Shown in pieces: positions 8,804 through 18,905 of a DNA stretch of 64,000 bases (positions are counted from its first letter, which is position 1; each line of letters opens with the position of its first letter). The notes beneath the pieces were generated by a model. It worked only from the letters and a program-made list of their open reading frames with translations. It was not told where the DNA came from and did not search any database. The position numbers and the translations under genes are program-made. Location of the stretch: contig CP102593.1 in assembly GCA_025666215.1 (NCBI GenBank), forward strand, positions 1,253,001 through 1,317,000, written 5' to 3'. The stretch comes from Xanthomonas campestris pv. phormiicola (GTDB lineage Bacteria; Pseudomonadota; Gammaproteobacteria; Xanthomonadales; Xanthomonadaceae).

Positions 8804-9217
8804 GTGATCCGTCGCCGCCAGCCATCGTCGCTCTGGGCCATGCTCGCCGTCGTGGCGATCGTGCTGATGCTGGCTGCGCCGCTGGTGAGCCGTTGGCAGC
8901 AGGCCCGTTCCGGCGCCGCGGCCGAGGCGGTGGCAGGGGCGATGTGCACCAGCCGCGGGCTGCAGGCGCTGCCGCTGCTGCCGATCGCGACGGCGGCGCT
9001 GCATGCAGGCATGCACGACGACGGCGCCGGCATGCCGCACGAGCAGGCGTGCGACTACTGCGTGCTCGCCGCGCGCCTGCTGCCGTGGCTGGCGCTGCTG
9101 CTGGTGTTGCTGCCCTGGGTCCGCCAGCACGCGCCGCGCGTCGCGCCGCGGATGCTGGCGGTGCGGACCGCCAACTGGCGCGCCCACGCCGCACGCGGGC
9201 CGCCGCTGTACTCCTGA
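8804..9217 (+). CDS. DUF2946-family membrane protein
   Basis: Protein of 137 residues with a GTG start, an N-terminal hydrophobic helix (about 12-30) and a second at about 85-105. Between them is a short His/Met/Cys-rich periplasmic stretch: HAGMHDDGAGMPHEQACDYC. This layout is that of the DUF2946 family, small proteins commonly found beside copper or other metal uptake genes. It is followed after 68 bases by a TonB-dependent receptor and then a PepSY protein on the same strand. A role in periplasmic metal handling is inferred from the residues and neighbours; the metal is not proven. Confidence 0.75.
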   Translation: MIRRRQPSSLWAMLAVVAIVLMLAAPLVSRWQQARSGAAAEAVAGAMCTSRGLQALPLLPIATAALHAGMHDDGAGMPHEQACDYCVLAARLLPWLALLLVLLPWVRQHAPRVAPRMLAVRTANWRAHAARGPPLYS

Positions 9218-9285
9218 AACACGAACGGCTGTTCCTTCGTGCCGTGGCGCCGCCGCGGTGCGTCTTCGTGCTGATGGAGCCATCG

Positions 9286-11346
9286 ATGATCCGTTTCTTT
9301 TTCGTACCGCGCATGGCGGCGTACGGCTGCGTCTGTCTTGCGGCCAGCGTGTCCATGCCGGCGCACGCCGCCGACAGCGGCGTGCAACCTCCCGCCGGCG
9401 ATTCCGCATTGACCCTGGGCAAGGTCCAGGTCAGCGCCGATCCGCTGTCCTTGCCGGCCGCGCGCAGCGTCCTGAGTTCCGTGGACATCCTCGGCGGCGA
9501 CCTGCTGCAGGACCAGCACGTGGACTACAGCTGGGAGCTGCTGATGCGCGCGCCGGGCGTGCAGGTCACCCAGTTCAAGATGGGCACCGACGCCGGCCGC
9601 TTCTCGTTCCGCGGCTTCAACGGCGAAGGCCGGGTCAATGCGGTCAAGCTGCTGATCGACGGCATTCCCAGCAACGACAACGCCGGCGGCATGCCCTACC
9701 TGGACGCGGTGTTTCCGCTGAACATCGCCGCGATCGAGATCGTGCGCGGCACCAACGATCCGCGCTATGGGTTGAACGCCATCGCCGGCAGCGTCGATGT
9801 GCTGACCCGCAGCGGCGGCAACGACGGCCGCGCCAGCGTCACCGTCGGCAGCTTCGGCACGCGCGAGGTGCAGGCCAGCCAGGGCATCGAACGCGGCGGC
9901 TGGAGCCAGAACTATTTCGCCGCCTGGCGCGACAGCGACGGCTATCGCGATCATGCCGACGCGCGCAAGCGGGCTTTCGCCGGCAAGTGGTTCTACACCG
10001 CGCCCGACGCCGCCTGGCGTGCCGGCCTCAGTGCGCGCTACTACCGCAACGAAGCGCTGGAAGCGGGCTATCTGGACTACGCCAGCGCGCAACGCGCGCC
10101 GCGCAGTTCGCCGGACTATGCGCGCGACGACCGCAGCGAACGCCAGACCGGGCAGGTGAGCCTGCATCTGGACGCGCAGCTGGCCGATGCCGTGACAGGC
10201 AGCGCCAAGCTGTACTGGAATCGCTACCAGAACCAGCGCTGGGTGCGCTTCACCGCCGCCGGCGCGCAGCAGGAACGCGATACCGACGAAACCCAGCGCG
10301 GTTTCCTGGCCAAGGCCAGCTGGCGTCCCGAGGTCGACTGGGCGGCGTCGTTCGCGCTGGAAGGCGGCATCGACGGGCAATGGCAGGACAACACCTCGCA
10401 ACGCTATCGCACCGTGGCGCGGGTACGCACCGCGCCGTTGCGCGACTGGGATTTCGACCTGGAGACGCGTGGCGCCTATGTGCAGGCGGTGATCCGCCCG
10501 TTCGAGCGCTTGCAACTGATCCCGGCCTACCGCGTGGACTGGGTCGATGGCAGCTTCCGCGACCGTCTCGGCGGCGCGCGCTATCCGGCCTACGCCTACG
10601 GCGCGATCAAGCAGCCCAAGCTCAGCGCGGTGTTCGCGCTGACCGCGCAGACCAGCGCCTATGCCAACCTCGGCCGCACCTTCCAGATCGGCAGCGGCAA
10701 CGGCGCCTACCGCAGCCAGCCCGGCAACCTGGCGCCGTCGTACAACGACGGCTGGGAAGCCGGCTTGAAGTTCGCCGACGCCAGGCGGCTGGACGCGCGC
10801 ATCGCCTATTGGGAGCAGCGCGCCTCCGACGAGGTGGCGACCATCCTCGGCGTCAACGGCAGTGTCGGCAGCGGCGAGGTCGGCAACGTCGGCAAGACCT
10901 TGCGCCGCGGCTGGGATGCGCAGCTGAACCTGCGTGCGGACGAACGCTGGACGCTGTGGCTGGCCTATTCGCGGCAGCGCGCGGTCATCGTCACCCCCGA
11001 TCCGAGCGCGCCGGCCACGCGCGGCAAGGAGATCGAGAACGTGCCGCACTCCCTGGCCAGCGCCGGCATCGACTGGCAGGCCACGCCGCGGCTGAAGCTG
11101 TCGGCCTGGGGCAATACGCAGGGCGACTACTACGTGGAGCGCAGCAATACGCTGGGCCGCTACGGCGGCTACGCGCTGGCCAACGTCGGCGCGAGCTGGA
11201 CATGGCGCGCGCAGCGCGAGCTGTCGCTGCAGTTGAAGAACCTGACCGATCGCCACTACGTCTACGCCTGGTACGACAGCGGCTCGTCGGGCTACTCGCC
11301 GGGCGACGGCCGCGCGCTGTACGCCAGCCTCAGCTGGGGCTGGTGA
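9286..11346 (+). CDS. TonB-dependent outer-membrane receptor, probable metal uptake
   Basis: 686-residue beta-barrel receptor. Signal peptide 1-28, then the plug domain (VLSSVDILGGDLLQ, LLMRAPGVQVTQF, FSFRGFNGEGRVNAVKLLID, IEIVRGTNDPRYG) and a 22-strand type barrel ending in the aromatic YASLSWGW. GGAG stands 5 bases before ATG 9286; an in-frame ATG at 9274 is also possible. The stop overlaps the next start (TGATG). Between a DUF2946 protein and a PepSY protein with a Met/His-rich loop, copper or an iron/copper chelate is the likeliest cargo. It lacks an N-terminal STN signalling domain, so it is a transporter rather than a transducer. Confidence 0.88.
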   Translation: MIRFFFVPRMAAYGCVCLAASVSMPAHAADSGVQPPAGDSALTLGKVQVSADPLSLPAARSVLSSVDILGGDLLQDQHVDYSWELLMRAPGVQVTQFKMGTDAGRFSFRGFNGEGRVNAVKLLIDGIPSNDNAGGMPYLDAVFPLNIAAIEIVRGTNDPRYGLNAIAGSVDVLTRSGGNDGRASVTVGSFGTREVQASQGIERGGWSQNYFAAWRDSDGYRDHADARKRAFAGKWFYTAPDAAWRAGLSARYYRNEALEAGYLDYASAQRAPRSSPDYARDDRSERQTGQVSLHLDAQLADAVTGSAKLYWNRYQNQRWVRFTAAGAQQERDTDETQRGFLAKASWRPEVDWAASFALEGGIDGQWQDNTSQRYRTVARVRTAPLRDWDFDLETRGAYVQAVIRPFERLQLIPAYRVDWVDGSFRDRLGGARYPAYAYGAIKQPKLSAVFALTAQTSAYANLGRTFQIGSGNGAYRSQPGNLAPSYNDGWEAGLKFADARRLDARIAYWEQRASDEVATILGVNGSVGSGEVGNVGKTLRRGWDAQLNLRADERWTLWLAYSRQRAVIVTPDPSAPATRGKEIENVPHSLASAGIDWQATPRLKLSAWGNTQGDYYVERSNTLGRYGGYALANVGASWTWRAQRELSLQLKNLTDRHYVYAWYDSGSSGYSPGDGRALYASLSWGW

Positions 11347-12833
11347 TGGCGATGCCGAACCCGGACGCGGCCGCGCCGGCGCGGTTCTATCGCGCGGTGT
11401 GGCGCTGGCATTTCTATGCGGGCCTGTTGGTGCTGCCGCTGCTGGCATGGCTGGCGCTGACCGGTGCCGCGTTCGTCTACCAGCAGCCGATCGATGGCTA
11501 CTTCCACCGTGCGCTGAAGACGGTGCAGGTACCGATACAGGCCAATGTCGCCGCGCCGCAGCGCCTGCTCGACGCGGCGCTGGCGGCGCAGCCCGGGCAG
11601 GCATTGCGCTACACCACGCCGCTGCGGCGCGACGCGTCGGCGGAAGTGACCGTGGGGACCGCCGATGGCCGCCGCGTGGTGGTGTACGTGGATCCGTACC
11701 GGGCGCGCGTGCTGGGCAGCCTGCCCGAGCACGGCACCGTGGCGTGGACGATCCGCCGCCTGCACAGTCTCGCCCTGGTCGGGCCGTGGGCCAGCGCGCT
11801 GATCGAAGTGGCCGCGGGCTGGGCGATCCTGCTGGTGCTGACCGGCGTCTACCTGTGGTGGCCGCGCGGCCGCCGTGGCGGCGTCACGACGGTGCGTGGG
11901 CGGCCGCCGCAGCGCGTGTTCTGGCGCGATACGCATGCGCTGACCGGCAGCGTGGCCGGGGCGATGCTGTTGTTCCTGGCGCTGACCGGGATGCCGTGGT
12001 CGTGGTTCTGGGGCGCGCAGGTCAACCGCCTCGCCAATGGCCACCACTATGGCTATCCGGCGGGTCTGCGCGTGGACGTACCGATGTCCACGCAACGCCT
12101 GAGCGACGAAGAGCTGCCGGCCTGGTCGCTGCGCCAGGCGCGGTTGCCGCAGTCGCAGCTGCCGCAGGCTGCGTCGATGCCGATGCCGATGCCCGCGGCG
12201 GCGAATGCGGATGCAGCTTCGGCTTCGGCATCGAGCGTGGCGGACAACGGCAACGATGCGCATGCGCAGCATGCCGCGCATGGCGGCATGGCGATGAACG
12301 CCATGGATGCGATGGCGCCGGCGCCCGGCGCCATCGGCCTGGACGCGGCGATGGAGCGGTTCCAGGCGCGGGGTATCGCCGCCGGCTACAGCGTGGCGCT
12401 GCCGCGCGGCGTGCGCGGCGTGTACACCGCGTCGGTGTATCCGCCGGATCTTGCGCAGCAGCGGGTGATCCACCTCGACCAGTACAGCGGCAAGGTGCTG
12501 CTGGACATGCGCTACGCCGACTACGGGCCCATGGCGAAGGCGTTGGAATGGGGCATCAACGTGCACCTGGGGCAGCAATACGGCACGTGCAATCAGCTGC
12601 TGCTGATCGTCTCGTGCATTGGCATCGTGCTGTTGTGCGTCAGCGCCGCGCTGATGTGGTGGAAGCGGCGCCCGCCCGGCGGAGTGGGCGTGCCGCCGTT
12701 GCCGGCGGACCGGCGTACCTTGCGCGGCGTGCTCGTGCTGCTGGCGATCGGCGGCGCGTTGTTCCCGCTGGTCGGGGTGTCGTTGTTGCTGATGCTGGTG
12801 CTGGATTGGTGGTGGGTGGTGCGGCGGGAGTGA
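11346..12833 (+). CDS. PepSY-associated transmembrane protein with Met/His-rich loop
   Basis: Inner-membrane protein of 495 residues of the PepSY_TM family, often co-encoded with TonB receptors and thought to reduce or pass on imported metal. Hydrophobic helices lie near residues 18-42, 150-172, 195-218, 415-435 and 455-490; the last includes LLLMLVLDWWWVV. A periplasmic insert around residues 278-322 is low in complexity and rich in Met, His and Ala (MPMPMPAAANADA, HAQHAAHGGMAMNAMDAM), a pattern typical of copper binding. Its ATG overlaps the receptor stop, so the two are translationally coupled. A metal-related role is inferred. Confidence 0.85.
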   Translation: MAMPNPDAAAPARFYRAVWRWHFYAGLLVLPLLAWLALTGAAFVYQQPIDGYFHRALKTVQVPIQANVAAPQRLLDAALAAQPGQALRYTTPLRRDASAEVTVGTADGRRVVVYVDPYRARVLGSLPEHGTVAWTIRRLHSLALVGPWASALIEVAAGWAILLVLTGVYLWWPRGRRGGVTTVRGRPPQRVFWRDTHALTGSVAGAMLLFLALTGMPWSWFWGAQVNRLANGHHYGYPAGLRVDVPMSTQRLSDEELPAWSLRQARLPQSQLPQAASMPMPMPAAANADAASASASSVADNGNDAHAQHAAHGGMAMNAMDAMAPAPGAIGLDAAMERFQARGIAAGYSVALPRGVRGVYTASVYPPDLAQQRVIHLDQYSGKVLLDMRYADYGPMAKALEWGINVHLGQQYGTCNQLLLIVSCIGIVLLCVSAALMWWKRRPPGGVGVPPLPADRRTLRGVLVLLAIGGALFPLVGVSLLLMLVLDWWWVVRRE

Positions 12834-12860
12834 GGCGGTGCGGCTGGACACAGGGGGTTT

Positions 12861-13306
12861 GCGGCGAACTGGCCGGGTGCACTGTGGGAGGGACTTCAGT
12901 CCCGACGGCGTCCGAAGCCGGAAGGTTCATCGCGTCGCTCGTCGCGACTGAAGTCGCTCCCACAGGAGAGTTGCGGCGAGCTGGCCGGGTGCACTGTGGG
13001 AGGGACTTCAGTCCCGACGGCGTCCGAAGCCGGAAGGTTCATCGCGCCGCTCGTCGCGACTGAAGTCGCTCCCGCAGGAGAGTTGCGGCGAGCTGGCCGG
13101 GTGCACTGTGGTAGGGACTTCAGTCCCGACGGCGTCCGAAGCCGGAAGGTTCATCGCGCCGTTCGTCGCGACTGAAGTCGCTCCCACAGTGGCTCGCGGC
13201 GAGCTGGCCGGGTGCACTGTGGGAGGGACTTCAGTCCCGACGGCGTCCGAAGCCGGAAGATTCATCGCGCCGCTCGTCGCGACTGAAGTCGCTGCCACAG
13301 GGACTT
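12861..13306 (+). repeat. Four tandem ~112-bp hairpin repeat units
   Basis: The 508-base gap between the PepSY gene and cysH holds four nearly identical units starting at 12861, 12973, 13085 and 13196. Each begins GCGGCGAGCTGGCCGGGTGC, has the palindrome GGGACTTCAGTCCC, a spacer with CCGAAGCCGGAAGGTTCATC, and the palindrome GCGACTGAAGTCGC. They form strong stem-loops between convergent genes. Open frames seen across them are an artefact of the repeats. The same family occurs inverted at 2506-2815 and as one diverged copy at 42708-42778. Confidence 0.93.
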
Positions 13307-13341
13307 GCGATGGGCTGTCGAGTGCGCGCGGCGCGCCGGCC

Positions 13342-14082
13342 TCAGATGTCCTCGTGGATGCCGCACTCGCGCTTGAGGCCGAAGAAGCGGGTGTCTTCCT
13401 CGCGCATGCCCGGTTCCCAGCGGCGGGTGGTGTGGAAGTCGCCGATCGACACGTAGCCTTCCTCCCACAGCGGGTGGTAAGGCAGGCCGTGCTGCTGCAT
13501 GTACTGCCACAGGTCGCGGTCGCTCCAGTCGGCGATCGGGTTGATCTTGTAGCGCTCGCCGCGCTTCTGCACGAACGGGGTCTGCGCGCGGCTGTCGGAC
13601 TGGCTGCGGCGCAGGCCGGTGAACCAGGTGCCGACCTTCAGTTCGTCCAGCGCGCGGCGCATTGGCTCGACCTTGCGCAGATTGTTGTACTGCTCGATGC
13701 CGACCATGCCCTGTTCCCACAGGCGGCCATGGCGCGCTTCCATCCAGGCGCGGCTGACCAGCGGCCGGTACACCTTGAGGTTGAGCTTGAGCTTGTCGGT
13801 GAGCGCGTCGGCGAAACGGTAGGTCTCGGCGAACAGGTAGCCGGTGTCGATCAGGATCACCGGGATGTCCGGCACCTGCTGGGTCAGCAGGTGCAGCGTC
13901 GCCGCCGACTGCGCGCCGAAGCTCGACGACAGCGCGGCCTCGGCCGGGCCGTGTTCGAGCGCCCAGGCCACGCGCTGCGGCGCGGTCATCGGCACCAGCA
14001 ACGCGTTGACCGCGTCGAGGTCCCATGCGGTGGCCGGCGCATTGGCGGAGTCGTGGTGGGCGGAGACGGGCAGGGCGCTCAT
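13342..14082 (-). CDS. cysH: Phosphoadenylyl-sulfate (PAPS) reductase
   Basis: Reduces PAPS to sulfite with thioredoxin in the cytoplasm. 246 residues, the enteric length. The adenylyl-binding region shows [15 protein letters not shown] and [13 protein letters not shown]; the catalytic cysteine is in the C-terminal [10 protein letters not shown]. The CysCys...CysXXCys set that holds an iron-sulfur cluster in APS reductases is absent, so this is the PAPS type, consistent with the APS kinase domain fused to CysN in this window. Its ATG overlaps the cysI stop by 4 bases; it is the last gene of cysJIH. Confidence 0.95.
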   Translation of the reverse strand: MSALPVSAHHDSANAPATAWDLDAVNALLVPMTAPQRVAWALEHGPAEAALSSSFGAQSAATLHLLTQQVPDIPVILIDTGYLFAETYRFADALTDKLKLNLKVYRPLVSRAWMEARHGRLWEQGMVGIEQYNNLRKVEPMRRALDELKVGTWFTGLRRSQSDSRAQTPFVQKRGERYKINPIADWSDRDLWQYMQQHGLPYHPLWEEGYVSIGDFHTTRRWEPGMREEDTRFFGLKRECGIHEDI

Positions 14083-15803
14083 GCGTGCAGTTCCGAAGCA
14101 ATGAGATGGCGGTGGGTGGGGTAGGCGGGCAGGTCGACCAGGCCGCTACGGTGCAGGAAGTCGCCGAAGCCTTCGCCGGCATCGCGTTCGCCGGCATAGC
14201 GCGCGAACAGCGGGTCCAGCGCGTCGAGAATTTCCGGCTCGCTGATGTTTTCGCGATACAGCGTGTTCAGGCGCTGGCCACGGTGATCGCCGCCGAGCAT
14301 CAGGTTGTAGCGGCCAGGGGCCTTGCCGACCAGGGCGATCTCGGCCAGATACGGCCGCGAGCAGCCGTTGGGGCAACCGGAGATGCGCAGCAGGATCGGC
14401 GCCTCGCGCAGCCCATGCCGGTCCAGCAACGGTTCCAGCTTGTCGGCGAAGGTCGGCAGGTAGCGCTCGGCCTCGGCCATCGCCAGGCCGCAGGTCGGCA
14501 GCGCCACGCAGGCCATCGCCGCGCGCGCCAGCGCGGTGCGCGCCTGGTTGCCGGCGTCCAGCGCATGCGCGCGCACCAGCGTGTCGATCGCCTCGCGCTG
14601 CGCGGCCGGAATGCCGGCGATGACCAGGTTCTGGTTCGAGGTCATGCGGAAGTGCGCGCCGTCGCCGTCGCGCTGCAGCAGCGCGGCGATCTCGCGCAGG
14701 CCGCTGAGGTGGCCTGCGCCATCGTCATGGTCGGCGATGCGTCCGGCCGGCAGCGACAGGGTCAGGTGCGCGCGCCCGTCCTCGCCTTCGCTCCAGCCGT
14801 AGCGGTCGCCGTTGTGCTCGAACGCGAACGCGTGGGTCGGCTGCAGCGCGATGCCGGCACGGCGCTGGATCTCGGCGACGATGGTGTCCAGCCCGTGGTC
14901 GTCGATGGTGTACTTGAAGCGCGCGCGCTTGCGCACGGTGCGGTTGCCGAGATCGCGCTGGGTGGTGACCACCGCGGTGGCGACATCGAGCAGCTGCTCG
15001 CGCGCGATGAAGCCGATCACGTTGGCCACGCGCGGATAGGTCTCGGCGTCGCCATGGCTGGCGCCCATGCCGCCGCCGATGCTGACGTTGTAGCCGGCCA
15101 GTTCGCCGTCCGCGCCGAGCACGCCGATGAAGCCCAGGTCGTTGGCGAACACGTCCACGTCGTTGACCGGCGGCAGCGCGAAGCCGATCTTGAACTTGCG
15201 CGGCAGGTAGGTGTCGCCGTAGATCGGCTCCTGTTCCTGGCCGCTGCCGACGATCTGCTCCTCGTCCAGCCAGATCTCGTAGTAGGCGCGGGTATTGGGC
15301 AGCAGGTGTTCGGACACGCGCGCCGCATCGGCATACAGCGTGGCGTGCGCGCGCGAGGCCAGCGGGTTGGCGGCGACCTGCACGTTGCGGTTGACGTCGC
15401 CGCAGGCGGCCAGGGTATCGATCAGCGCGGCGTTGATCGCCTGCATCGTCGCCTTCAGCTCGCGCTTGATCACCCCATGGAACTGGAACGCCTGGCGCGT
15501 GGTGACGCGCAGCGAGTGGTTGCCGTAGGTGGTGGCGATGGCGTCGAGCTTGCGCCACTGCTCCGGGGTGATCACCCCGCCCGGCGTGCGCGTGCGGATC
15601 ATGAACTGGTAGGCCGGTTCGAGCTTCTGCCGGCGGCGCTCGTCGCGCAGGTCGCGATCGTCCTGCTGGTAGCTGCCGTGGTACTTGATCAGCGTCTGGT
15701 CGTCCTCGCGCAGCGCGCCGGTGACCGGGTCGGCCAGGCTCTGCAGCAGCGACCCGCGCAGGCGGCGGCTTTCGGCCTTGATGTCTTCGACGGAGTGGCT
15801 CAT
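14079..15803 (-). CDS. cysI: Sulfite reductase (NADPH) hemoprotein beta subunit
   Basis: Reduces sulfite to sulfide on a coupled siroheme and [4Fe-4S] centre, taking electrons from CysJ. The four cluster cysteines are in CVALPTC and GCPNGC. The 574-residue protein starting at [17 protein letters not shown] has family length; a frame open to 15857 would add 18 residues read from a hairpin repeat ([10 protein letters not shown]), so the downstream ATG is chosen. It overlaps cysH by 4 bases and is separated from cysJ by 114 bases that hold an inverted repeat. Confidence 0.96.
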   Translation of the reverse strand: MSHSVEDIKAESRRLRGSLLQSLADPVTGALREDDQTLIKYHGSYQQDDRDLRDERRRQKLEPAYQFMIRTRTPGGVITPEQWRKLDAIATTYGNHSLRVTTRQAFQFHGVIKRELKATMQAINAALIDTLAACGDVNRNVQVAANPLASRAHATLYADAARVSEHLLPNTRAYYEIWLDEEQIVGSGQEQEPIYGDTYLPRKFKIGFALPPVNDVDVFANDLGFIGVLGADGELAGYNVSIGGGMGASHGDAETYPRVANVIGFIAREQLLDVATAVVTTQRDLGNRTVRKRARFKYTIDDHGLDTIVAEIQRRAGIALQPTHAFAFEHNGDRYGWSEGEDGRAHLTLSLPAGRIADHDDGAGHLSGLREIAALLQRDGDGAHFRMTSNQNLVIAGIPAAQREAIDTLVRAHALDAGNQARTALARAAMACVALPTCGLAMAEAERYLPTFADKLEPLLDRHGLREAPILLRISGCPNGCSRPYLAEIALVGKAPGRYNLMLGGDHRGQRLNTLYRENISEPEILDALDPLFARYAGERDAGEGFGDFLHRSGLVDLPAYPTHRHLIASELHA

Positions 15804-15807
15804 TTGC

Positions 15808-15911
15808 GGGACTCGGGACTCGGGACTGGGGACTCGGAAACGCGCACGATCGCGCACTGAGGCTTCACCGGCTTCCGTTCTTCGAGTCCCGGGTCCCGAG
15901 TCCCTTGTCCC
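15808..15911. repeat. GGGACTCGGGACTCGG-type inverted repeat pair between cysJ and cysI
   Basis: The left arm at 15808-15837 repeats GGGACTC about four times; the right arm at 15883-15911 is its reverse complement (CGAGTCCCGGGTCCCGAGTC). The 45-base spacer contains CGCGCACGATCGCGC. The pair can fold into a long stem in the cysJ-cysI mRNA and may set the ratio of the two subunits. The same element recurs at 18919-19062 and 36356-36452. Confidence 0.85.
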
Positions 15912-15917
15912 GGCTTC

Positions 15918-17789
15918 TCAATAGACGTCGCGCGCATACCGTCCCTCCCGCTGCAGCGCCGTGAGGTAGGCGGCCGCGTCCTCGGCGCTGTGCGCGCCGT
16001 GCTCGGCCACGATCTGCTGCAGCGTGGCGTGCACGTCCTTGCCCATGCCGATCGCGCCGCACACGTACAGGTGCGCGCCGTTCTGCAGCCAGTCGTAGAC
16101 CTCGCGGCCGTGTTCGCGCAGGCGCTGCTGCACGTACACCTTGTCCTGCACGTCGCCGTCGCGCAGCGGCTGCACGTCGCGCGAGAACGCCAGCTCCAGG
16201 CGCTGCAGTTCGCCGCTGCGCAGCGCCTGTTGCCATTCGGCCTGGTACAGGAAGTCCTGGTTGAAATGGCGGGCGCCGAAGAACAGCCAGTTGCGGCCGC
16301 CGGCGCCGCTCTCGGCGCGTTCCTGCACGAAGCCGCGGAACGGCGCCACGCCGGTGCCGGGACCGATCATCAGGATGTCGCGGCTGGCGTCGGCCGGGAC
16401 CCGGAAGCGTTCGTTGGGTTCGATGTAGACCGGGGCGCTGTCGCCTTCGGCCAGGGCGGCCAGATAGCCGCTGGCCGCGCCGCCATGGGCGTGGCCGTGC
16501 GCCTGGTAGGCCAGCACGTCGACGGTGAGGTGGACTTCGTCGCCGACCCGCTTGCGGCTGGAGGCGATCGAGTACAGGCGCGGGGCCAGGGGCCGCAGTG
16601 CGTCGAGCAGCGCGCTGTGGTCCCAATCCGCCGGCCAGCGTCGCAGCACGTCGATCACCTGGTGATCGGCCAGCAACGCCGCCAGACCGGCGGTCTGGGT
16701 AGGGTCGAGCAGCTGTTCCAGCGCCGGGGCGGCTGAGCGGCGGGCGACCGCGGCCAGGAACGGCCGCGATGCCCGGGTCAGTTCGCGATGCGCGGCGAGC
16801 CACTCGTGCAAGGGCAGAGTCTGCGCACCGACGGTGACGTCGGCATGACCGTCCAGTCGCGTCGCCGTCAATACCGCCTCGACCAGCGCCGGCGGATTGC
16901 GATGGCGGATGCCCAGCGCGTCGCCGGGTTCGTAGTGCAGGCCGCTGCCGGCCAGCGACAGTTCCAGGTGGCGCACGTCCTTGTCGGCCTGGCCATGTGC
17001 GGCATAGCGCGGCCCCTTGAAGTCGCGGCCGCTGATGCGCTGGTTGGCCAGCACCTCGGCGGCGAACGGGCGCTCGTGGCTCCACGCCGCCGCGGCGGTA
17101 CTGCGCAGCGGGGTCACCGTCGCCGACGGCGCGGCCGCGCTCTTCAGCAGCTCGCGCGCCTGCGCCAGCGCCTGCGCGCGCCACGGCGTGGCCACGGTGT
17201 CGATGTCCAGGTCGGCCTCGCCCAGCGGGACCACGCGCTGCGCGCCGAGTTCGGCCAGGCGCGCATCGATGCGCTTGCCGATGCCGCAGAAGTCGGCGTA
17301 GCTGGAATCGCCCAGGCCGAGCACCGCGTACTTCAGTTCCGGCAGCTTGGGCGCGCGGCGGCCCTGCAGGAATTCGACCAGGCCGATCGCGTCGTCCGGC
17401 GGATCGCCTTCGCCCTGGGTGCTGATGACCACGTACAGCAGGCGCTCGCTGGCCAGCTCGCGGGTCGGGTAGGCATCGGCGCGCAGCACGCGGACGGTCA
17501 GCCCGGCGGCCTCGGCCTCGGCCGCCAGTTGCTCGGCGGCGCGGCGGGCGTTGCCGGTCTGGCTGCCGTAGACCACGCTCAGCCGCTGCGCGCCCTGGCT
17601 GGCCGCGGCACCGCCCGGCAGCACCGCCAGCGACGGCGGCGCATGGCCCTGGCCCTGGGCCAGGCCGGCGGCATAGCCGGACAGCCACCACAGGCTGGCC
17701 GCATCCAGCCCCTCCACCGTCCGCGCCAGCAGCGCCTTGCGCTCGTCGGGCAAGGGGCTGGGCGGCAACGCGGGCGAGGCGGCGGTCAT
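15918..17789 (-). CDS. cysJ: Sulfite reductase (NADPH) flavoprotein alpha subunit
   Basis: Moves electrons from NADPH through FAD and FMN to CysI. 623 residues. Flavodoxin-like FMN domain from about residue 68 ([32 protein letters not shown]); FAD-binding domain with [15 protein letters not shown]-binding segment with [18 protein letters not shown] and [14 protein letters not shown]-terminal GRYARDVY as in enteric CysJ. The start [14 protein letters not shown] at 17789 is chosen; the frame runs on upstream through the divergent cysD and is not coding there. It is the first gene of cysJIH, divergent from cysD. Confidence 0.95.
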   Translation of the reverse strand: MTAASPALPPSPLPDERKALLARTVEGLDAASLWWLSGYAAGLAQGQGHAPPSLAVLPGGAAASQGAQRLSVVYGSQTGNARRAAEQLAAEAEAAGLTVRVLRADAYPTRELASERLLYVVISTQGEGDPPDDAIGLVEFLQGRRAPKLPELKYAVLGLGDSSYADFCGIGKRIDARLAELGAQRVVPLGEADLDIDTVATPWRAQALAQARELLKSAAAPSATVTPLRSTAAAAWSHERPFAAEVLANQRISGRDFKGPRYAAHGQADKDVRHLELSLAGSGLHYEPGDALGIRHRNPPALVEAVLTATRLDGHADVTVGAQTLPLHEWLAAHRELTRASRPFLAAVARRSAAPALEQLLDPTQTAGLAALLADHQVIDVLRRWPADWDHSALLDALRPLAPRLYSIASSRKRVGDEVHLTVDVLAYQAHGHAHGGAASGYLAALAEGDSAPVYIEPNERFRVPADASRDILMIGPGTGVAPFRGFVQERAESGAGGRNWLFFGARHFNQDFLYQAEWQQALRSGELQRLELAFSRDVQPLRDGDVQDKVYVQQRLREHGREVYDWLQNGAHLYVCGAIGMGKDVHATLQQIVAEHGAHSAEDAAAYLTALQREGRYARDVY

Positions 17790-17858
17790 GGCCGGTCCGG
17801 GTGGGAAGAAGGGATGACCGATGTTAGGGATTCGTTGCGCGGCGCAGAAAGGAGCAGG

Positions 17859-17888
17859 GGTTATCGGCTTATGCCCCCCGCTTATTTC
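17859..17888. promoter_or_regulatory. Candidate CysB-type operator between cysJ and cysD
   Basis: In the 207-base divergent gap, GGTTATCGGCTTATGCC is followed by CCCCGCTTATTTC, giving three TTAT cores about 10 bases apart. The blocks closely match those in front of cysG (GGCTTATAGCC and CGGTTATAAGG). A site midway between cysJIH and cysDNC is where CysB control of both halves of the pathway would be expected. Assigned by comparison of the two regions only. Confidence 0.45.
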
Positions 17889-17996
17889 AGTGCCTGCCAG
17901 GCGCATCACACACTGCCGGCCCCGGTCGCCCCAGGCGCCGCGGCCGCTGCTACCCTCTGTACGCACCCCTTCCCAACGAGCCCTGCGTTGTCCCTG

Positions 17997-18905
17997 ATGC
18001 GTTCTTCCGCCCTGTCCCACCTCGACCGGCTCGAGGCCGAAAGCATCCACATCCTGCGCGAGGTGGCCGCCGAGTTCCGCAACCCGGTACTGCTGTATTC
18101 GGTCGGCAAGGACAGCTCGGTGCTGCTGCACCTGCTGCTGAAGGCGTTCGCGCCGGCGCCGCCGCCGATCCCGCTGCTGCACGTGGACACGCGCTGGAAG
18201 TTCCGCGAGATGATCGCGTTCCGCGACCGCCGCGCTGCCGAGACCGGGGTGGACCTGCGCGTGCACATCAACCCCGACGGCATCGCCCAGGACATCGGCC
18301 CGTTCACGCACGGCGCGACCGTGCATACCGACGTGATGAAGACCCAGGGCCTGAAGCAGGCGCTGGACCAGGGCAGGTTCGACGCGGCGATCGGCGGCGC
18401 GCGCCGCGACGAGGAGAAGGCGCGGGCCAAGGAGCGGGTGTTCTCGTTCCGCAACGACAAGCATCGCTGGGACCCGAAGAACCAGCGCCCCGAGCTGTGG
18501 AACGTGTACAACGCGCGGGTCCATGCCGGCGAGAGCGTGCGCGTGTTCCCGCTGTCCAACTGGACCGAGCTGGATATCTGGCTGTACATCTACCGCGAAG
18601 CGATTCCGGTGGTGCCGCTGTATTTCGCCGCCGAACGCCCGGTGGTGGAGCGCGACGGCGCGCTGATCCTGGTGGACGACGCGCGGCTGCCGCTGCGCGA
18701 CGGCGAAGTGCCGCAGCGGCGACAGGTGCGCTTCCGTACCCTGGGCTGCTATCCGCTGACCGGCGCGGTCGCGTCGCAGGCCGACACGCTGGAAAAGATC
18801 ATCGCCGAGATGCTGCTGACCACCACCTCGGAGCGGCAGGGGCGGGTGATCGATCAGGATCCGGGCGCCTCGATGGAGAAGAAGAAACTCGAGGGATATT
18901 TCTGA
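17997..18905 (+). CDS. cysD: Sulfate adenylyltransferase subunit 2
   Basis: Catalytic subunit of ATP sulfurylase; makes APS from sulfate and ATP, with energy from the CysN GTPase. The 302-residue length is exactly the family norm. The PP-loop is [16 protein letters not shown] near residue 38; also seen are [12 protein letters not shown], the [15 protein letters not shown] helix, and C-terminal [20 protein letters not shown] 17997 is chosen; a TTG 9 bases upstream is possible. The stop overlaps the cysNC start (TGATG), as usual for cysDN. Confidence 0.96.
   Translation: MRSSALSHLDRLEAESIHILREVAAEFRNPVLLYSVGKDSSVLLHLLLKAFAPAPPPIPLLHVDTRWKFREMIAFRDRRAAETGVDLRVHINPDGIAQDIGPFTHGATVHTDVMKTQGLKQALDQGRFDAAIGGARRDEEKARAKERVFSFRNDKHRWDPKNQRPELWNVYNARVHAGESVRVFPLSNWTELDIWLYIYREAIPVVPLYFAAERPVVERDGALILVDDARLPLRDGEVPQRRQVRFRTLGCYPLTGAVASQADTLEKIIAEMLLTTTSERQGRVIDQDPGASMEKKKLEGYF

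Noticed and set aside
9055..11604. Very long minus-strand open frame (849 codons) opposite the TonB receptor
   Set aside because: It is the GC-rich antisense shadow of a receptor gene with clear domains; the translation is Arg/Gln/Val-rich without motifs and has no ribosome site.
12861..13306. CRISPR array
   Set aside because: Units are contiguous ~112-bp tandem copies without variable spacers, and there are no cas genes.
13108..14124. Plus-strand open frame across the repeats and cysH
   Set aside because: Its first part is a translation of the tandem repeats (SVPTASEAGRF words repeated) and the rest is antisense to cysH.
15804..15857. Longer N-terminus for CysI
   Set aside because: The extra 18 codons are read from a hairpin repeat and the family start MSHSVEDIK is downstream, so unlike cysNC there is a normal ATG available.
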